Origin: Gammaproteobacteria bacterium UBA7803
Lineage (GTDB): Bacteria; Pseudomonadota; Gammaproteobacteria; Pseudomonadales; Azotimanducaceae
Reading direction: 5' to 3'
Length of the DNA stretch: 64,000 nucleotides
Assembly: GCA_002480525.1 (NCBI GenBank)
Contig: DLCH01000058.1
Coordinates: forward strand, 1 to 64,000
Shown: piece after piece, positions 36,071 through 46,018 of the stretch
Position numbering within the stretch: the first letter of the stretch is position 1
Layout: every line of letters starts with the position of its first letter
The notes under the pieces: generated by a model
Told to the model about the DNA's origin: nothing
What the model saw: the letters and a program-made list of their open reading frames with translations, nothing else
Databases searched by the model: none
Translations under genes and position numbers: made by a program

Positions 36071-36748
36071 TCAATGGTCCTCGCGTCGATCGCCGCCATT
36101 GTCGCCGGCCAGGCCCTGCGCGGCCCGGGCTCCCCGCTTCTTCCGGGACGCCTTCGGTTTGCGGCGCAGCTCCGGAAACCGCTGCTCCAGGATCGGGCGC
36201 AGGCCGTGCTCGAAGGCCAGGTAGCCCAGCCCCAGCAGCACCAGGGCCCAGGCGCCCATCCGGTCGAGCAGCAGGGCGGGCCAGACGAAGGCCATGGCCA
36301 TGTTGGCGAGGGACATGAAGCCCAGCCGGAACAGGTACTCGACGAGCTGATCGGTGACGAAGTCGAGAATGCCGCCGCTGGCGTCGAATTCCGAGACCAC
36401 CAGGCGGATCTCCAGCCAGAGGAAGGTGACCACGTAGCCGAGCCCGTAGAGGCCGCCGCCCCGGGCGGCCCAGAGCCGCAGCAGGCCGTCGCGCATCAGG
36501 GTGGACGCGGACCGGGGATCCTCCCAGACCATCCGCGCATGGCGGGCGTGACGCGCCAGGCGGCGCTCCCGGGACTTGCGCCCGGACCCGCCGCCGCTGG
36601 CCGCCGCGTCCGGCGGCGGCTCTGCTGACCTGCCGTCTTCCGGCATTCGTTCCGGCACCCGAGGTTCCCCGTGCTGGGGCCCGAAAGCCCGCACCAGCGC
36701 CGGATCATCCGTGCGGCCGCCGGCAGGGTCAAGGTAAGATGCCGCCAT
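36071..36748 (-). CDS. Membrane protein of unknown function
   Basis: A 225-residue protein that I do not recognise. Residues 1-75 are polar and disordered with a Gly/Arg-rich patch. Three hydrophobic stretches follow (about 98-118, 140-160 and 165-185), and the C-terminus is strongly basic (RRKPKASRKKRGARA). As drawn, its ATG shares the CATG palindrome with the divergent thioesterase start. An ATG at 36646 would remove the overlap and 34 disordered residues and is about as likely. The ThDP enzyme gene follows 78 bases downstream on the same strand. Confidence 0.6.
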   Translation of the reverse strand: MAASYLDPAGGRTDDPALVRAFGPQHGEPRVPERMPEDGRSAEPPPDAAASGGGSGRKSRERRLARHARHARMVWEDPRSASTLMRDGLLRLWAARGGGLYGLGYVVTFLWLEIRLVVSEFDASGGILDFVTDQLVEYLFRLGFMSLANMAMAFVWPALLLDRMGAWALVLLGLGYLAFEHGLRPILEQRFPELRRKPKASRKKRGARAAQGLAGDNGGDRREDH

Positions 36749-37247
36749 GAGCAGCGCCCCGTCAGCCGCCGATGCCGTCGTCGTCTGCCCCGAGCAGCGG
36801 GTGGAGGCGGCCTGGATCGACTACAACGGCCACATGAACATGGCCTTCTACAACGTGGCGTTCGACCGGGCGCTGGACCACGTCTACGACCTGCTCGGCA
36901 TCGGCGCCGATTACGTGGCAGAGGGTGGCGGCTCCTGCTTCACGGCGGAGGTCCACGTGAACTATCTGCAGGAGCTGCTGCTGGACGACCCGATCCGGGT
37001 CGAGTTCCAGCTCCTCGACCGCGACGCCAAGCGCCTGCACTTCTTCGAGCACATGTATCACGCCGAGCAGGGCTACCTGGCGGCCACCTCGGAGCAGCTC
37101 GCCATCCACGTCGACATGGCCAGCCGCCGCGCGGCGCCGTTCCCGGCCGACGCCGCGGCCCGCATCGACGCGCTGTTCGAGCGACACGCCGCCCTGCCTC
37201 GCCCGGAGCTGGCGGGGCGCACCATCGGCATCCGCCGCAAATCCTGA
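36747..37247 (+). CDS. Hot-dog thioesterase (4HBT type)
   Basis: A 166-residue single hot-dog domain protein. The active-site segment is IDYNGHMNMAFYNVAFDRA (Asp near 25), the 4-hydroxybenzoyl-CoA thioesterase signature. GGSCFTAEVHVNYLQEL is the second helix-strand element. The family includes carnitine-metabolism and general acyl-CoA thioesterases; the substrate is not readable. TAAGAT at 36735-36740 ends six bases before the ATG and there is no Shine-Dalgarno, so a leaderless transcript is plausible. fumC follows 26 bases after the stop. Confidence 0.85.
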   Translation: MSSAPSAADAVVVCPEQRVEAAWIDYNGHMNMAFYNVAFDRALDHVYDLLGIGADYVAEGGGSCFTAEVHVNYLQELLLDDPIRVEFQLLDRDAKRLHFFEHMYHAEQGYLAATSEQLAIHVDMASRRAAPFPADAAARIDALFERHAALPRPELAGRTIGIRRKS

Positions 37248-37273
37248 CCCGACGACGACCCGCGGAGGTTCCC

Positions 37274-38680
<1,407 letters not shown>

Positions 38681-38695
38681 CCCCGGGCCCTCCTT

Positions 38696-38761
38696 GTAGG
38701 AGCGATCTCCAGATCGCGATTGCGAGGTCCTCGGAAATCGCGATCTGGAGATCGCTCCTAC
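38696..38761. repeat. REPIN, short form, GATC stem type
   Basis: Inverted REP units (38696-38720 and 38737-38761) with hairpins of the form GCGATC-TCCA-GATCGC, 66 bases in all. It lies between the stops of the convergent fumC and phosphoesterase genes, the usual REP position, and could stop transcription from both sides. Confidence 0.85.
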
Positions 38762-38773
38762 AACAGCACGGGC

Positions 38774-40429
38774 TCACCGCCCGGTGATCTCCATGATCCG
38801 GTGGCCGTGGTGCTCCCGGCCGAACTCGTCGGTGGCGCGCACCGACACGGTGTAGGTTCCGGGGCCGAGGTCGTCCGGCACGTCCGCGGACCACAGGTGG
38901 GACGACGGCGTCGCCTCCAGCCAGGACTTCTTGGTGTCCGCGTTGCGGGCGAACACCTCGATCATGTACGGGTCCGCCCGGCTCACCCGCGTCATCGGCA
39001 GGTACGGCCCGTCGTCGATGCGGAACTCCACCGTCGATTTCGGCCCGCCGTCGAACAGATTCACCAGCAGCTCCGCCGCCGGCACCGAATCCACCCCGAA
39101 GCGGCCGTCGAACAGCTCGCCGGCGCGGAAGTCCCGCAGGCCGTCGGTCCGGATGCCGTGATGGGCCACGTCGAACAGAATCCGCATCTGGTAGTCCGCG
39201 GGGAAGCCCGCGGCCTTGTAGCGGACGGTGGCGTCGGTGCCGTCCACCTCGAGGACGTGGTAGCCGTTCGGCGTGCCGTCACGCTGGTCGGTGGTGGGGA
39301 CGCCGCGCGGGTCGAAGGGGCCGCTCCACCAGGAGCCGGACACCGTGGCCAGCACGTGATGATGAAACTCGCCTGGCCCGCGGAAGCCGTCGTCCGCGCC
39401 GAAATAGCGATGCTCGGTGGTGTGGGTGTGGCCCGCCACGGCGTACAGGTTCGGCCGGCCCGACAGCAGCTTGAACAGCTCGCGCCGGTCCGCCGTGGTC
39501 ACCCCGGGGGCTTCGCCCATGTAGGTCTCGAGCGGCGCGTGCATCGCCAGGAACACCAGGCGTTCCTCGGGAACGTGCCGCAGCTCCTGGGCCAGCCAGG
39601 CGAGCTGGCGCCGGCCCAGGTTGGCGATGTAGCCGCCGCTGCCGCGCACGTCGCCGGGGTCGGACTCGCCGTGGCCCCGGTACTCGATGTTGTCCAGCAC
39701 CACGAACAGCGCCTCGCCGTACTCGAAGGCGTAATAGGGCGGGCCGAAGTAGCGCTTGAAGGTCTCGAGCGAGTAGCGGTCGTCCTCGGCCTCGAAGTTG
39801 AGCTCGTGGTTGCCCGGCACGTTGTACCAGGGGATGCCGATGCGGGCGATGATGGCGTTGTAGCGGGGGAACAGGGACAGGTCGTCGAACAGCACGTCGC
39901 CCATGGTCATGCCGAAGGCGGCGTCGGTGCCGATCAGCTCCGCCACCACGTCGTCGCGGATGTAGTCCACCTCCGCGGCCGTCTGGGGCTGGGTGTCCGA
40001 CAGGAGCAGCGCGTCGAAGCGGGTCGGTTCGTCGCGCCGGATCAGCGGGAAGTCGATACGCTCCGGCAGCGGCCCGGTGGGCGCCACGCCCGGATAGCGC
40101 ATCCCAGGCGGCGACCCCTGGGGCTGATGAATGTAGTAGAACTGCGGAATCTGGTGCTCGTTCACCGGCGTGGCGAAGCCCCGGGGCTTGGTGATGAAGA
40201 TCACCGCCTCGGCGTCGATGTCCAGCCGCCAGGCGCCGTCGGCGTCGGTGGTCACCACGTCGAGGCCGTCGGACACCCTCACCCCTTCGATGCCCGGCTC
40301 GCCGGCGTCCAGCCGGCCGTTGCCGTTGCGGTCCTCGAACACGGTGCCCCGGGCGGTGTCCGCACCGGCCGGCGAAGCGAGGGTCGTGGCGACGGCCGTC
40401 GCCAGCAGCAGGGTCGCGATGTCACGCAT
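38774..40429 (-). CDS. Secreted calcineurin-like metallophosphoesterase
   Basis: A 551-residue exported protein. The signal peptide ends near residue 24 (SPAGA). Residues 28-100 form a SdrD/Cna-B-like beta domain (GTVFEDRNGNGRLDAGEPGI). The dinuclear metal phosphatase follows, with MGDVLFDD, PGNHELNF and AGHTHTTEHR supplying ligands, and a C-terminal beta domain closes the protein. The arrangement resembles calcineurin-like phosphoesterases of the 'C-terminal phosphoesterase domain' type. Substrate unknown; nucleotides or phospholipids are candidates. AAGGAG nine bases upstream and the signal peptide fix the ATG at 40429. Confidence 0.88.
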   Translation of the reverse strand: MRDIATLLLATAVATTLASPAGADTARGTVFEDRNGNGRLDAGEPGIEGVRVSDGLDVVTTDADGAWRLDIDAEAVIFITKPRGFATPVNEHQIPQFYYIHQPQGSPPGMRYPGVAPTGPLPERIDFPLIRRDEPTRFDALLLSDTQPQTAAEVDYIRDDVVAELIGTDAAFGMTMGDVLFDDLSLFPRYNAIIARIGIPWYNVPGNHELNFEAEDDRYSLETFKRYFGPPYYAFEYGEALFVVLDNIEYRGHGESDPGDVRGSGGYIANLGRRQLAWLAQELRHVPEERLVFLAMHAPLETYMGEAPGVTTADRRELFKLLSGRPNLYAVAGHTHTTEHRYFGADDGFRGPGEFHHHVLATVSGSWWSGPFDPRGVPTTDQRDGTPNGYHVLEVDGTDATVRYKAAGFPADYQMRILFDVAHHGIRTDGLRDFRAGELFDGRFGVDSVPAAELLVNLFDGGPKSTVEFRIDDGPYLPMTRVSRADPYMIEVFARNADTKKSWLEATPSSHLWSADVPDDLGPGTYTVSVRATDEFGREHHGHRIMEITGR

Positions 40430-40501
40430 GGTCTTCGGCTCCTTGGGCGGTGGTTCACTCTCTTGGCATCCGGACATGACGCCCCGATGACACCCCAGAA
40501 A

Positions 40502-40530
40502 CACGAACGGGAGCCGCAGCTCCCGTCGTG
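40502..40530 (-). terminator. Hairpin after the acyl-CoA dehydrogenase gene
   Basis: ACGGGAGC-CGCA-GCTCCCGT is a perfect eight-pair stem (40507-40526), extended by CACG/CGTG with one bulged A. It begins 25 bases after the stop of the minus-strand acyl-CoA dehydrogenase gene. On that strand it is followed by TTTCTG, a weak U tract. Confidence 0.5.
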
Positions 40531-40554
40531 GTGTCCGATGTCCGGCGATCCGGC

Positions 40555-41700
40555 TCAGTAGCCTTCCAGATCCCCGTAGCGGTTGCGGTGGTAGTTCACG
40601 TCGCCGAAGGTCTGCTCGGCCACGGCCGCGCGCTTGAGGAAGAAGCCGATGTCGAACTCGTCGGTCATGCCGATGCCGCCGTGCATCTGGATGCCTTCCC
40701 GGGACACCCGGTTGAAGGTCTCGCCCACCTTCGCCTTCGCGAGGCTCGCCAGCTTGGCGATCTCGGTGGCGTCGCGCGCCTCGTCCAGCGCCGTGAGCGC
40801 CTCCAGCACGCAGGACTTGGACAGCTCGACCTCGCAGAACATGTCCGCGGCCCGATGCTTGAGCGCCTGGAAGGAACCGATCGGCACGCCGAACTGCTCG
40901 CGCTCCTTGAGGTACTGCACGGTGCGCTCGAAGCACTCCTGCAGGCTGCCGAGCATCTCGGCGCACAGGCCGATGCGGGCGATGTCCAGAGCCGGATCGA
41001 GCACGTCGGCACCCTTGTCCACGGCGCCGATGACCGCGTCCTTGCCGACCTTCACGCCCTTGAACTCGATGTTGGCGACGTTGCGGGAGTCGGCCATCTT
41101 GATGCGGTTGACGGTGACGCCGGCGGCGTCCCGGTCTACCAGCAGCAGGGTGATGCCGTCGCGATCGCCGGCCTTGCCGCTGGTGCGGGCGACGACGATC
41201 AGCTTGTCCGCCGAGTTGCCGTCCAGCACGAAGGTCTTGGCGCCGTCGATCTCGAAGCCGTCGCCGGAGGCCTTGGCGGCAGTGGCGATGCCGTAGGGGT
41301 CGTGCCGGTGGCCTTCCTCCAGCGCCAGTGTCAGCAGCAGCTCACCGCCGGCGACCGCGGGCAGCAGCTCGGACTTTTGGGCGTCGCTGCCGCCCAGGTT
41401 GAGAATGGTGCCGCCGACCCAGACCGTGGCGATCAGCGGGCTGGCCGTGAGCGTCCGCCCGGTCTCCTCGGTGACCACGCCGAGCCCCTTGTAGCCGAAC
41501 GCCAGGCCGCCGAATTCCTCCGGCCAGGGAATGCCCGACCAGCCGAGCTCGACCATGGACTTCCAGGTGCCGCGGTCGAAGGCGTCCGGGTTGTCGTCGT
41601 CACGCAGCTTGCGGAGCTGGGCGATCGGCGCGCTGGCGGAGCAGAAGTCCTTGGCGCTGTCCTTGAGCATGTTCTGCTCGTCGTTGAGAATCATGGGCAT
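40555..41700 (-). CDS. Acyl-CoA dehydrogenase
   Basis: A 381-residue flavoenzyme. It has the N-terminal helical domain (LNDEQNMLKDSAKDFC), a FAD-contact domain in which ALEEGHRHDP takes the place of the usual TEPxxGSD, and the C-terminal MHGGIGMTDEFDIGFFLKRA. The degenerate beta-domain motif resembles the second subunit at 28468, so it may also work as part of a heteromer, although no partner gene adjoins. It is transcribed alone or after the lipocalin-like gene 87 bases upstream, which has its own terminator. Confidence 0.88.
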   Translation of the reverse strand: MPMILNDEQNMLKDSAKDFCSASAPIAQLRKLRDDDNPDAFDRGTWKSMVELGWSGIPWPEEFGGLAFGYKGLGVVTEETGRTLTASPLIATVWVGGTILNLGGSDAQKSELLPAVAGGELLLTLALEEGHRHDPYGIATAAKASGDGFEIDGAKTFVLDGNSADKLIVVARTSGKAGDRDGITLLLVDRDAAGVTVNRIKMADSRNVANIEFKGVKVGKDAVIGAVDKGADVLDPALDIARIGLCAEMLGSLQECFERTVQYLKEREQFGVPIGSFQALKHRAADMFCEVELSKSCVLEALTALDEARDATEIAKLASLAKAKVGETFNRVSREGIQMHGGIGMTDEFDIGFFLKRAAVAEQTFGDVNYHRNRYGDLEGY

Positions 41701-41734
41701 GGCGTTCCCCCTACAAAGCCAGCCAGCAATGAAA

Positions 41735-41778
41735 GCAAAAGGCCCTGCGGATGTCGAGACTGGCGAGGCCTCCGCAGG
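41735..41778 (-). terminator. Rho-independent terminator of the DUF1579-like gene
   Basis: CCTGCGGA and TCCGCAGG (41744-41751 and 41771-41778) form a perfect eight-pair stem with a 19-base loop. On the minus strand the stem is followed by GCC and TTTTGCTTT. It starts ten bases after the stop of the gene at 41788. Confidence 0.6.
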
Positions 41779-41787
41779 CGATCCGGA

Positions 41788-42336
41788 TCAAGGGGCCGGC
41801 ACCTCCCGGGTGTAGAAGCCCTCGAACCACGGCGTCCACGTCCCGGGAGACCGGGCTTCCTCGAAATACTGCCGGACACGCCCGTCGGGCAGCGCCGTCC
41901 AGGTGCCGCGGAACGGCAGGGTACGGCCGTCGTCCGGATAGGTGATGGTGCCCTCCAGGATCATGTCGTCGCCGCTGCGGCCGCCCCGGATGTCGATCCG
42001 GGTACGGGGCGACACCCAGACCTGGCGCCACTGGGCGGCCACGGGGTCGAAGAAATTCATGCTCATGCCGGTGCCGCCGCCGGCGCCCTGCCAGCGCTCC
42101 ACCAGCACGCAGCCCTGCTGCTCGAGCCGGATCTCGTTGCGCCCGGCGTGACGGCCGTCCGCCAGCGCCACGCGCCAGGTGCCGACCCAGAAATCGAAGG
42201 CGCGGTAGCCTTCGCCGGTACAGGCCGCCCCGGCGCCCTCGGCCGCCAGGGCCGGCAGCGACAGGGGTACCGTCAGCAGGCCTGTCATCAGCAGAATTAC
42301 CAACCGTTTACACGGGTTACATCGGCGTCCAGGCAT
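41788..42336 (-). CDS. Exported DUF1579-like protein
   Basis: A 182-residue secreted protein. The signal peptide (hydrophobic core LVILLMTGLLTVPLSLPALA) ends near residue 32 (LAA). The domain begins FDFWVGTWRVAL and ends YFEEARSPGTWTPWFEGFYTRE, a lipocalin-like pattern typical of DUF1579 and related heme- or lipid-binding beta barrels. Function not established. The ATG at 42336 is chosen because the signal peptide starts there; longer in-frame starts exist to 42393 and would overlap the divergent small gene. Confidence 0.68.
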   Translation of the reverse strand: MPGRRCNPCKRLVILLMTGLLTVPLSLPALAAEGAGAACTGEGYRAFDFWVGTWRVALADGRHAGRNEIRLEQQGCVLVERWQGAGGGTGMSMNFFDPVAAQWRQVWVSPRTRIDIRGGRSGDDMILEGTITYPDDGRTLPFRGTWTALPDGRVRQYFEEARSPGTWTPWFEGFYTREVPAP

Positions 42337-42392
42337 CACCACCCCCTTCTCCGTATCCTTGACGACCATTCCGATGCTACCCAGGCCTGGCA

Positions 42393-42635
42393 ATGGGCGC
42401 AGCCTTCATCCGAGCACTGATCCTGACCGCGGCCCTCGCCGCGGCGCCGGTCGGCGCCCTGGCGGCGGCACCCGGGGACAGCACGCCGGCGATGGAGTCC
42501 GGGGAGGCATCGCCCGGGGCGGAGACCGGCCCGGAATCCGCCGATCCGACCTTTCAGACCCTGTCGACCCTGGGCGCGCTGGCCCTCGGGGTGCTCGGTC
42601 TGCTGTGGGTGCGCCGCCACACCTCCGACCTCTAG
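42393..42635 (+). CDS. Small exported single-pass protein
   Basis: An 80-residue protein. An N-terminal signal segment (residues 5-25, ALILTAALAAAPVGALAAA) precedes an acidic, Ser/Pro-rich stretch, and residues 57-72 (LSTLGALALGVLGLLW) form a second hydrophobic segment followed by VRRHTSDL. A hydrophobic tail with a basic end resembles protein-sorting tails, but no known sorting motif is seen. Codon usage looks normal. It is divergent from the DUF1579-like gene and has no recognisable ribosome site. Confidence 0.5.
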   Translation: MGAAFIRALILTAALAAAPVGALAAAPGDSTPAMESGEASPGAETGPESADPTFQTLSTLGALALGVLGLLWVRRHTSDL

Positions 42636-42679
42636 AGCCGACGGGGCTCGACGCGGGGTCCTCGCGTAACATGCGCGGC

Positions 42680-43375
42680 ATGGACATCGACACGCTGCAA
42701 CGACGCCTGCGGGCCACCCTGCCCATGGCCCGGCTCGACTGCCGGCCCCTGCCCGGCTGTCCCGAGATCTCCCTGGCGCTGATCAACGACGACTTCCCGC
42801 TAGGCCCCCTGCCGCCCGACGTCATGCGCGCGGTCATCGCCCGGCCGGCCTACTGGTCGCTGTGCTGGGGCAGCGGCCTGGCCCTGGCGCGCCATCTGCT
42901 CGACCGTCCGGAGCTGGTCCGGGGACGGCGGGTGGTGGATCTGGGCGCCGGCTCCGGAGTGGTGGCGATCGCCGCGGCGATGGCCGGAGCGGCGCGGGTC
43001 ATCGCCTGCGACTCGGACCCGGACGCGCTGGCGGCGACGGCGGCCAACGCCGCCCTGAACCGCGTCGCCGTCACCCTCGCCGACGACCTGGCCGACGTCC
43101 CGACCGACAACGATCTGATGCTGATGGCGGACGTGCTGTACGACCGGGAGAACCTGCCGCTGCTGGCCGCCGCCTGCCGCCATGCCGACGCGGTTCTGGT
43201 CGCGGATTCGCGCATCGCCGAGCTGCCCGATCCGGCCTACCGCCAGGTCGGCACCATCGCCACCCTGACCTACCCGAATCTGGGGGAGTTCGACGAGTTC
43301 GGTACCGTGCGGCTGTTCTACCGCGACACGACCGCCGAGGGCTCGACCAGCAGCACGGTCATGTCGTCGAGGTAA
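42680..43375 (+). CDS. Class I SAM methyltransferase (COG3897/ETFB-lysine type)
   Basis: A 231-residue Rossmann-fold methyltransferase. VVDLGAGSGVVAIAAAMAGA (near 85-104) is the SAM-binding motif I, and ACDSDPDALAA is motif II. The preceding YWSLCWGSGLALARHLLD is characteristic of the nicotinamide N-methylase-like/ETFB-lysine methyltransferase family (COG3897). A protein lysine, possibly on electron-transfer flavoprotein, is a likely target. The ATG at 42680 follows TAACAT (42667-42672) by seven bases, consistent with a leaderless start; an ATG at 42671 lies within that box. Its 3' end overlaps the convergent next gene by 58 bases. Confidence 0.78.
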   Translation: MDIDTLQRRLRATLPMARLDCRPLPGCPEISLALINDDFPLGPLPPDVMRAVIARPAYWSLCWGSGLALARHLLDRPELVRGRRVVDLGAGSGVVAIAAAMAGAARVIACDSDPDALAATAANAALNRVAVTLADDLADVPTDNDLMLMADVLYDRENLPLLAAACRHADAVLVADSRIAELPDPAYRQVGTIATLTYPNLGEFDEFGTVRLFYRDTTAEGSTSSTVMSSR

Positions 43376-44070
43376 CGGGCGGCGATCGCCCGCTCCGTCA
43401 CCGTCGCCGGGTCCTCGAACCAGCGCTGGGCCGACAGGGCGTCCGGAAACTGCAGCAGCGCGACCCGGTTCCAGTCGTCTTCACCGCGGATCGGATCCAC
43501 GGCAGCGTTCCACGCCAGCCGGCCGCCATGGTCCGGCAGCAGCTTCAGCCAGCCGGAGGCGCCGGGCTCGCCGAGCGGGTCCGCCGGGGCCGCCTCGTCG
43601 ACCCGGTACAGCACCACCAGGCCGGCCGCGCCGGCGCTGATGTCCGGCGGCGCGCCGGCGCTCCCCAGATGCCGCACCGGCAGCGCCCCGAATCCCTCCC
43701 GCAGGCCGCGGTAGCTGGTGCCGGTGAACATCTGCACCAGGCCCGCGCCGGTGGGAAAGCGCAGCATCTGGGCCCCGGCCACGTCGAGCAGGACGGACCC
43801 CTCGATCACCTCCACGGAACCCGCCTGCCAGACCAGCTCGGCGCCGTCCTCCGCGGCCAGGGCAGCGAAACGCGCCCGGAAGGAGGGATCTTCCGGCGTC
43901 TGGGCGACCGCCGCCTCGGGCAGGAGCTGGAGCAGGTAGTAGGGATTCTCACGACGGGACGCGTCGACCACGATGCCGGCCAGGGTGGGGCCCACGTACC
44001 AGACCACGCCGCCGGTCGCCAGGACCAGCACCAGGCAGAACGTCAGAAATGCCAGAAACGAACGACTCAA
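43318..44070 (-). CDS. Membrane-anchored protein of unknown function
   Basis: A 250-residue protein with one N-terminal membrane segment (SFLAFLTFCLVLVLATGGVVWYV, starting at residue 4) and an extracytoplasmic remainder of mixed alpha/beta composition. The C-terminal RVALLQFPDALSAQRWFEDPATVTERAI resembles the DUF1330 ferredoxin-like pattern (FPD...A..W..), which I regard as suggestive only. No ATG is available; TTG 44070 is used because it places the membrane segment at the N-terminus. A GTG at 44151 would add 27 residues. It overlaps the methyltransferase 3' end by 58 bases tail to tail. Confidence 0.6.
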   Translation of the reverse strand: MSRSFLAFLTFCLVLVLATGGVVWYVGPTLAGIVVDASRRENPYYLLQLLPEAAVAQTPEDPSFRARFAALAAEDGAELVWQAGSVEVIEGSVLLDVAGAQMLRFPTGAGLVQMFTGTSYRGLREGFGALPVRHLGSAGAPPDISAGAAGLVVLYRVDEAAPADPLGEPGASGWLKLLPDHGGRLAWNAAVDPIRGEDDWNRVALLQFPDALSAQRWFEDPATVTERAIAARYLDDMTVLLVEPSAVVSR

Positions 44071-44258
44071 ACCGCTTCCGCCGGCCAGCCAGTGGAGCGC
44101 GCATGATAACCGAACAGCCGGGGGTCCTTCCGGCGGATCCGGCGGCGGCACCGACGCCGCCGCGGGCCCCGGCCCCGACGGGCGCCCGGCCGCTGCCGCT
44201 CGCCTCTGCGCGCCGGGATCGGGTACAGTCGAGGCTCATCGACACTCCGGGGGAGACC

Positions 44259-45104
44259 ATGGCGAACGAGCCCTATCAGGACATTCTGTACACCGTCGAC
44301 GACCCGGTGGCGGTCATCACCATGAACCGTCCGGACGCGCTGAACGCCTTCACCGTGCGCATGCTCGCGGAGATCGGCCACGCGCTGGCGGCGGCCGAGG
44401 CCGACGAGCGGGTGGTCGGCATCGTGCTCACCGGCGCCGGCCGCGGCTTCTGCGCCGGCATGGACATGAACGCCCTCAACGACATCTCCGGCGGCGGCGC
44501 GGGCAAAGCCGAGGATCTGTCGGCGCTGAAGGCCAGCCCCGGCGACCCGGAGCTGGGCGAGAACTTCCGGGTCACCTACAGCTACCTGCTGAGCGTGCGC
44601 AAACCCATCATCGCGGCGGTGAACGGCGCCTGCGCCGGCCTGGGTTTCGTGTTCGCCCTGCTCTCGGACATGCGCTTCGTCGAGCGCCAGGCCAGGTTCG
44701 CCACCGCCTTCTCCCAGCGCGGCCTGATCGCCGAGCACGGCGCGAGCTGGATCCTGCCGCGGCTGATCGGCCCCGGCCGCGCCCTCGACCTGCTGTGGAG
44801 CTCGCGCAAGTTCGACGGCGAGGAAGCCGAACGGCTCGGCCTGGCGGAACGGCTCTGCGACACCGGCGAGAGCGTGACCGCCGCCGGCGACTACATCCGC
44901 GAGCTGGCCGCCACCACCTCCCCCACCTCGCTGCGGCTGATGAAGGCCCAGGTCTACCGGCACCTGAACATGCCCCTGGGCGAGGCCATGCAGGAGAGCA
45001 ACGCCTGGATGGACGAGAGCCTGAAGCGGGACGACTTCCGCGAGGGCGTGCGCTCGTTCATCGAGAAGCGTCCGCCGGAGTTCCGCCGGGTCGGCGGCGA
45101 CTGA
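44259..45104 (+). CDS. Enoyl-CoA hydratase/isomerase family protein
   Basis: A 281-residue crotonase-fold enzyme. TMNRPDALNAF is at 21-31, the oxyanion-hole segment is GAGRGFCAGMD (59-69), and the second loop lies near 120 (AVNGACAGLGFVFALLSD). GLIAEHGASWILPRLIG carries the region of the second catalytic Glu. Hydratase, isomerase or dehalogenase activity cannot be told apart by eye. GGGGGAG five bases upstream fixes the ATG at 44259 and excludes the longer frame from 44049. It leads an operon with an alpha/beta hydrolase and a DUF169 gene. Confidence 0.88.
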   Translation: MANEPYQDILYTVDDPVAVITMNRPDALNAFTVRMLAEIGHALAAAEADERVVGIVLTGAGRGFCAGMDMNALNDISGGGAGKAEDLSALKASPGDPELGENFRVTYSYLLSVRKPIIAAVNGACAGLGFVFALLSDMRFVERQARFATAFSQRGLIAEHGASWILPRLIGPGRALDLLWSSRKFDGEEAERLGLAERLCDTGESVTAAGDYIRELAATTSPTSLRLMKAQVYRHLNMPLGEAMQESNAWMDESLKRDDFREGVRSFIEKRPPEFRRVGGD

Positions 45105-45121
45105 TCCGGGAACGGACCGGC

Positions 45122-46018
45122 GTGGAGCCGCGTCGCCACCGCATCGACGTCGACGGCGTCGGCCTGGCCGTGCTCGAGCTCGGCCCCGCCGACGCGCCAC
45201 CCCTGATCATGCTCCACGGCATGCGCGACGTGCCGGAGAGCCTGCTGCCGGTGGCCGAGCCGCTGGCCCGTAACCATCGGCTGCTGCTGCCGGCCCTGCG
45301 CGGCCACGGCGACAGCGACCGGCCGGGCGGCTACGCCATGGACCAGTTCCTGTACGACCTGTACCGCACCGTCGAAGCGCTGGAGCCCCGTCCCTTCACC
45401 CTGTTCGGCCACAGCCTCGGCGGCCAGATCGGCGCCCGGTTCGCCGCGCTGTATCCGGACCAGATCGCCGCGCTGGTGCTGGTGGAAGGCCTCGGCCCGC
45501 CGGCGCGCCTGGAGGAGGACGATGCCACCCTGCGCATCCGCCACCACGCCGAGCGGCTGCTGGCCACGCTGACGCCACCGCCGGACCGCCCGCTGCCGGA
45601 CCTCGAATTCGCCGCGGGACGGCTGAGCCACAACAACCCCCGGCTGCCGCCCGGGCGCGCCCGGGAGCTGGCCGCGCTGGCCACCCGTCGCGAGTCCGAC
45701 GGGCACCTGCGCTGGGCCTTCGACGCCCGCGTGGCCAGCGTGTTCCTCGGCGTGCAGCGCCAGGACACGGAGCACTACTGGCGGGCGGTCCGCTGCCCGA
45801 CGCTGGTGGTCAGCGGCGACGAGGCCGCCGAGTACTGGCGGGCCCAGATGGCGCTGCCGGGAGACGGCGAGTTCGCGCCCGGCGAGCTCGAGGCCCGCGT
45901 CCGCTGTTTCGCCGACGCCGAGCACGTCGCCATCGCGGGCGCCGGCCACATGGTTCACTACGATCGACCGGCGGACCTTACCGCCGCCGTCGAGGACTTC
46001 CTGGGGAGGAGAACATGA
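45122..46018 (+). CDS. Alpha/beta hydrolase
   Basis: A 298-residue alpha/beta-hydrolase. The nucleophile elbow FGHSLGG contains Ser98, and the terminal His is in GAGHMVHYDRPADL (near 280). The acid is probably in VSGDEAAEYW. HGMRDVPES supplies the oxyanion loop. It starts with GTG 17 bases after the crotonase stop; GGAACGG upstream is a moderate ribosome site. Its stop overlaps the DUF169 ATG. Esterase, epoxide hydrolase and C-C hydrolase activities are all possible. Position in this operon suggests hydrolysis of an acyl or CoA-derived intermediate. Confidence 0.86.
   Translation: MEPRRHRIDVDGVGLAVLELGPADAPPLIMLHGMRDVPESLLPVAEPLARNHRLLLPALRGHGDSDRPGGYAMDQFLYDLYRTVEALEPRPFTLFGHSLGGQIGARFAALYPDQIAALVLVEGLGPPARLEEDDATLRIRHHAERLLATLTPPPDRPLPDLEFAAGRLSHNNPRLPPGRARELAALATRRESDGHLRWAFDARVASVFLGVQRQDTEHYWRAVRCPTLVVSGDEAAEYWRAQMALPGDGEFAPGELEARVRCFADAEHVAIAGAGHMVHYDRPADLTAAVEDFLGRRT

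Noticed and set aside
36071..36748. Initial impression of a two-component or sensor protein
   Set aside because: No kinase, HAMP, PAS or receiver motifs; only membrane segments with basic, disordered tails.
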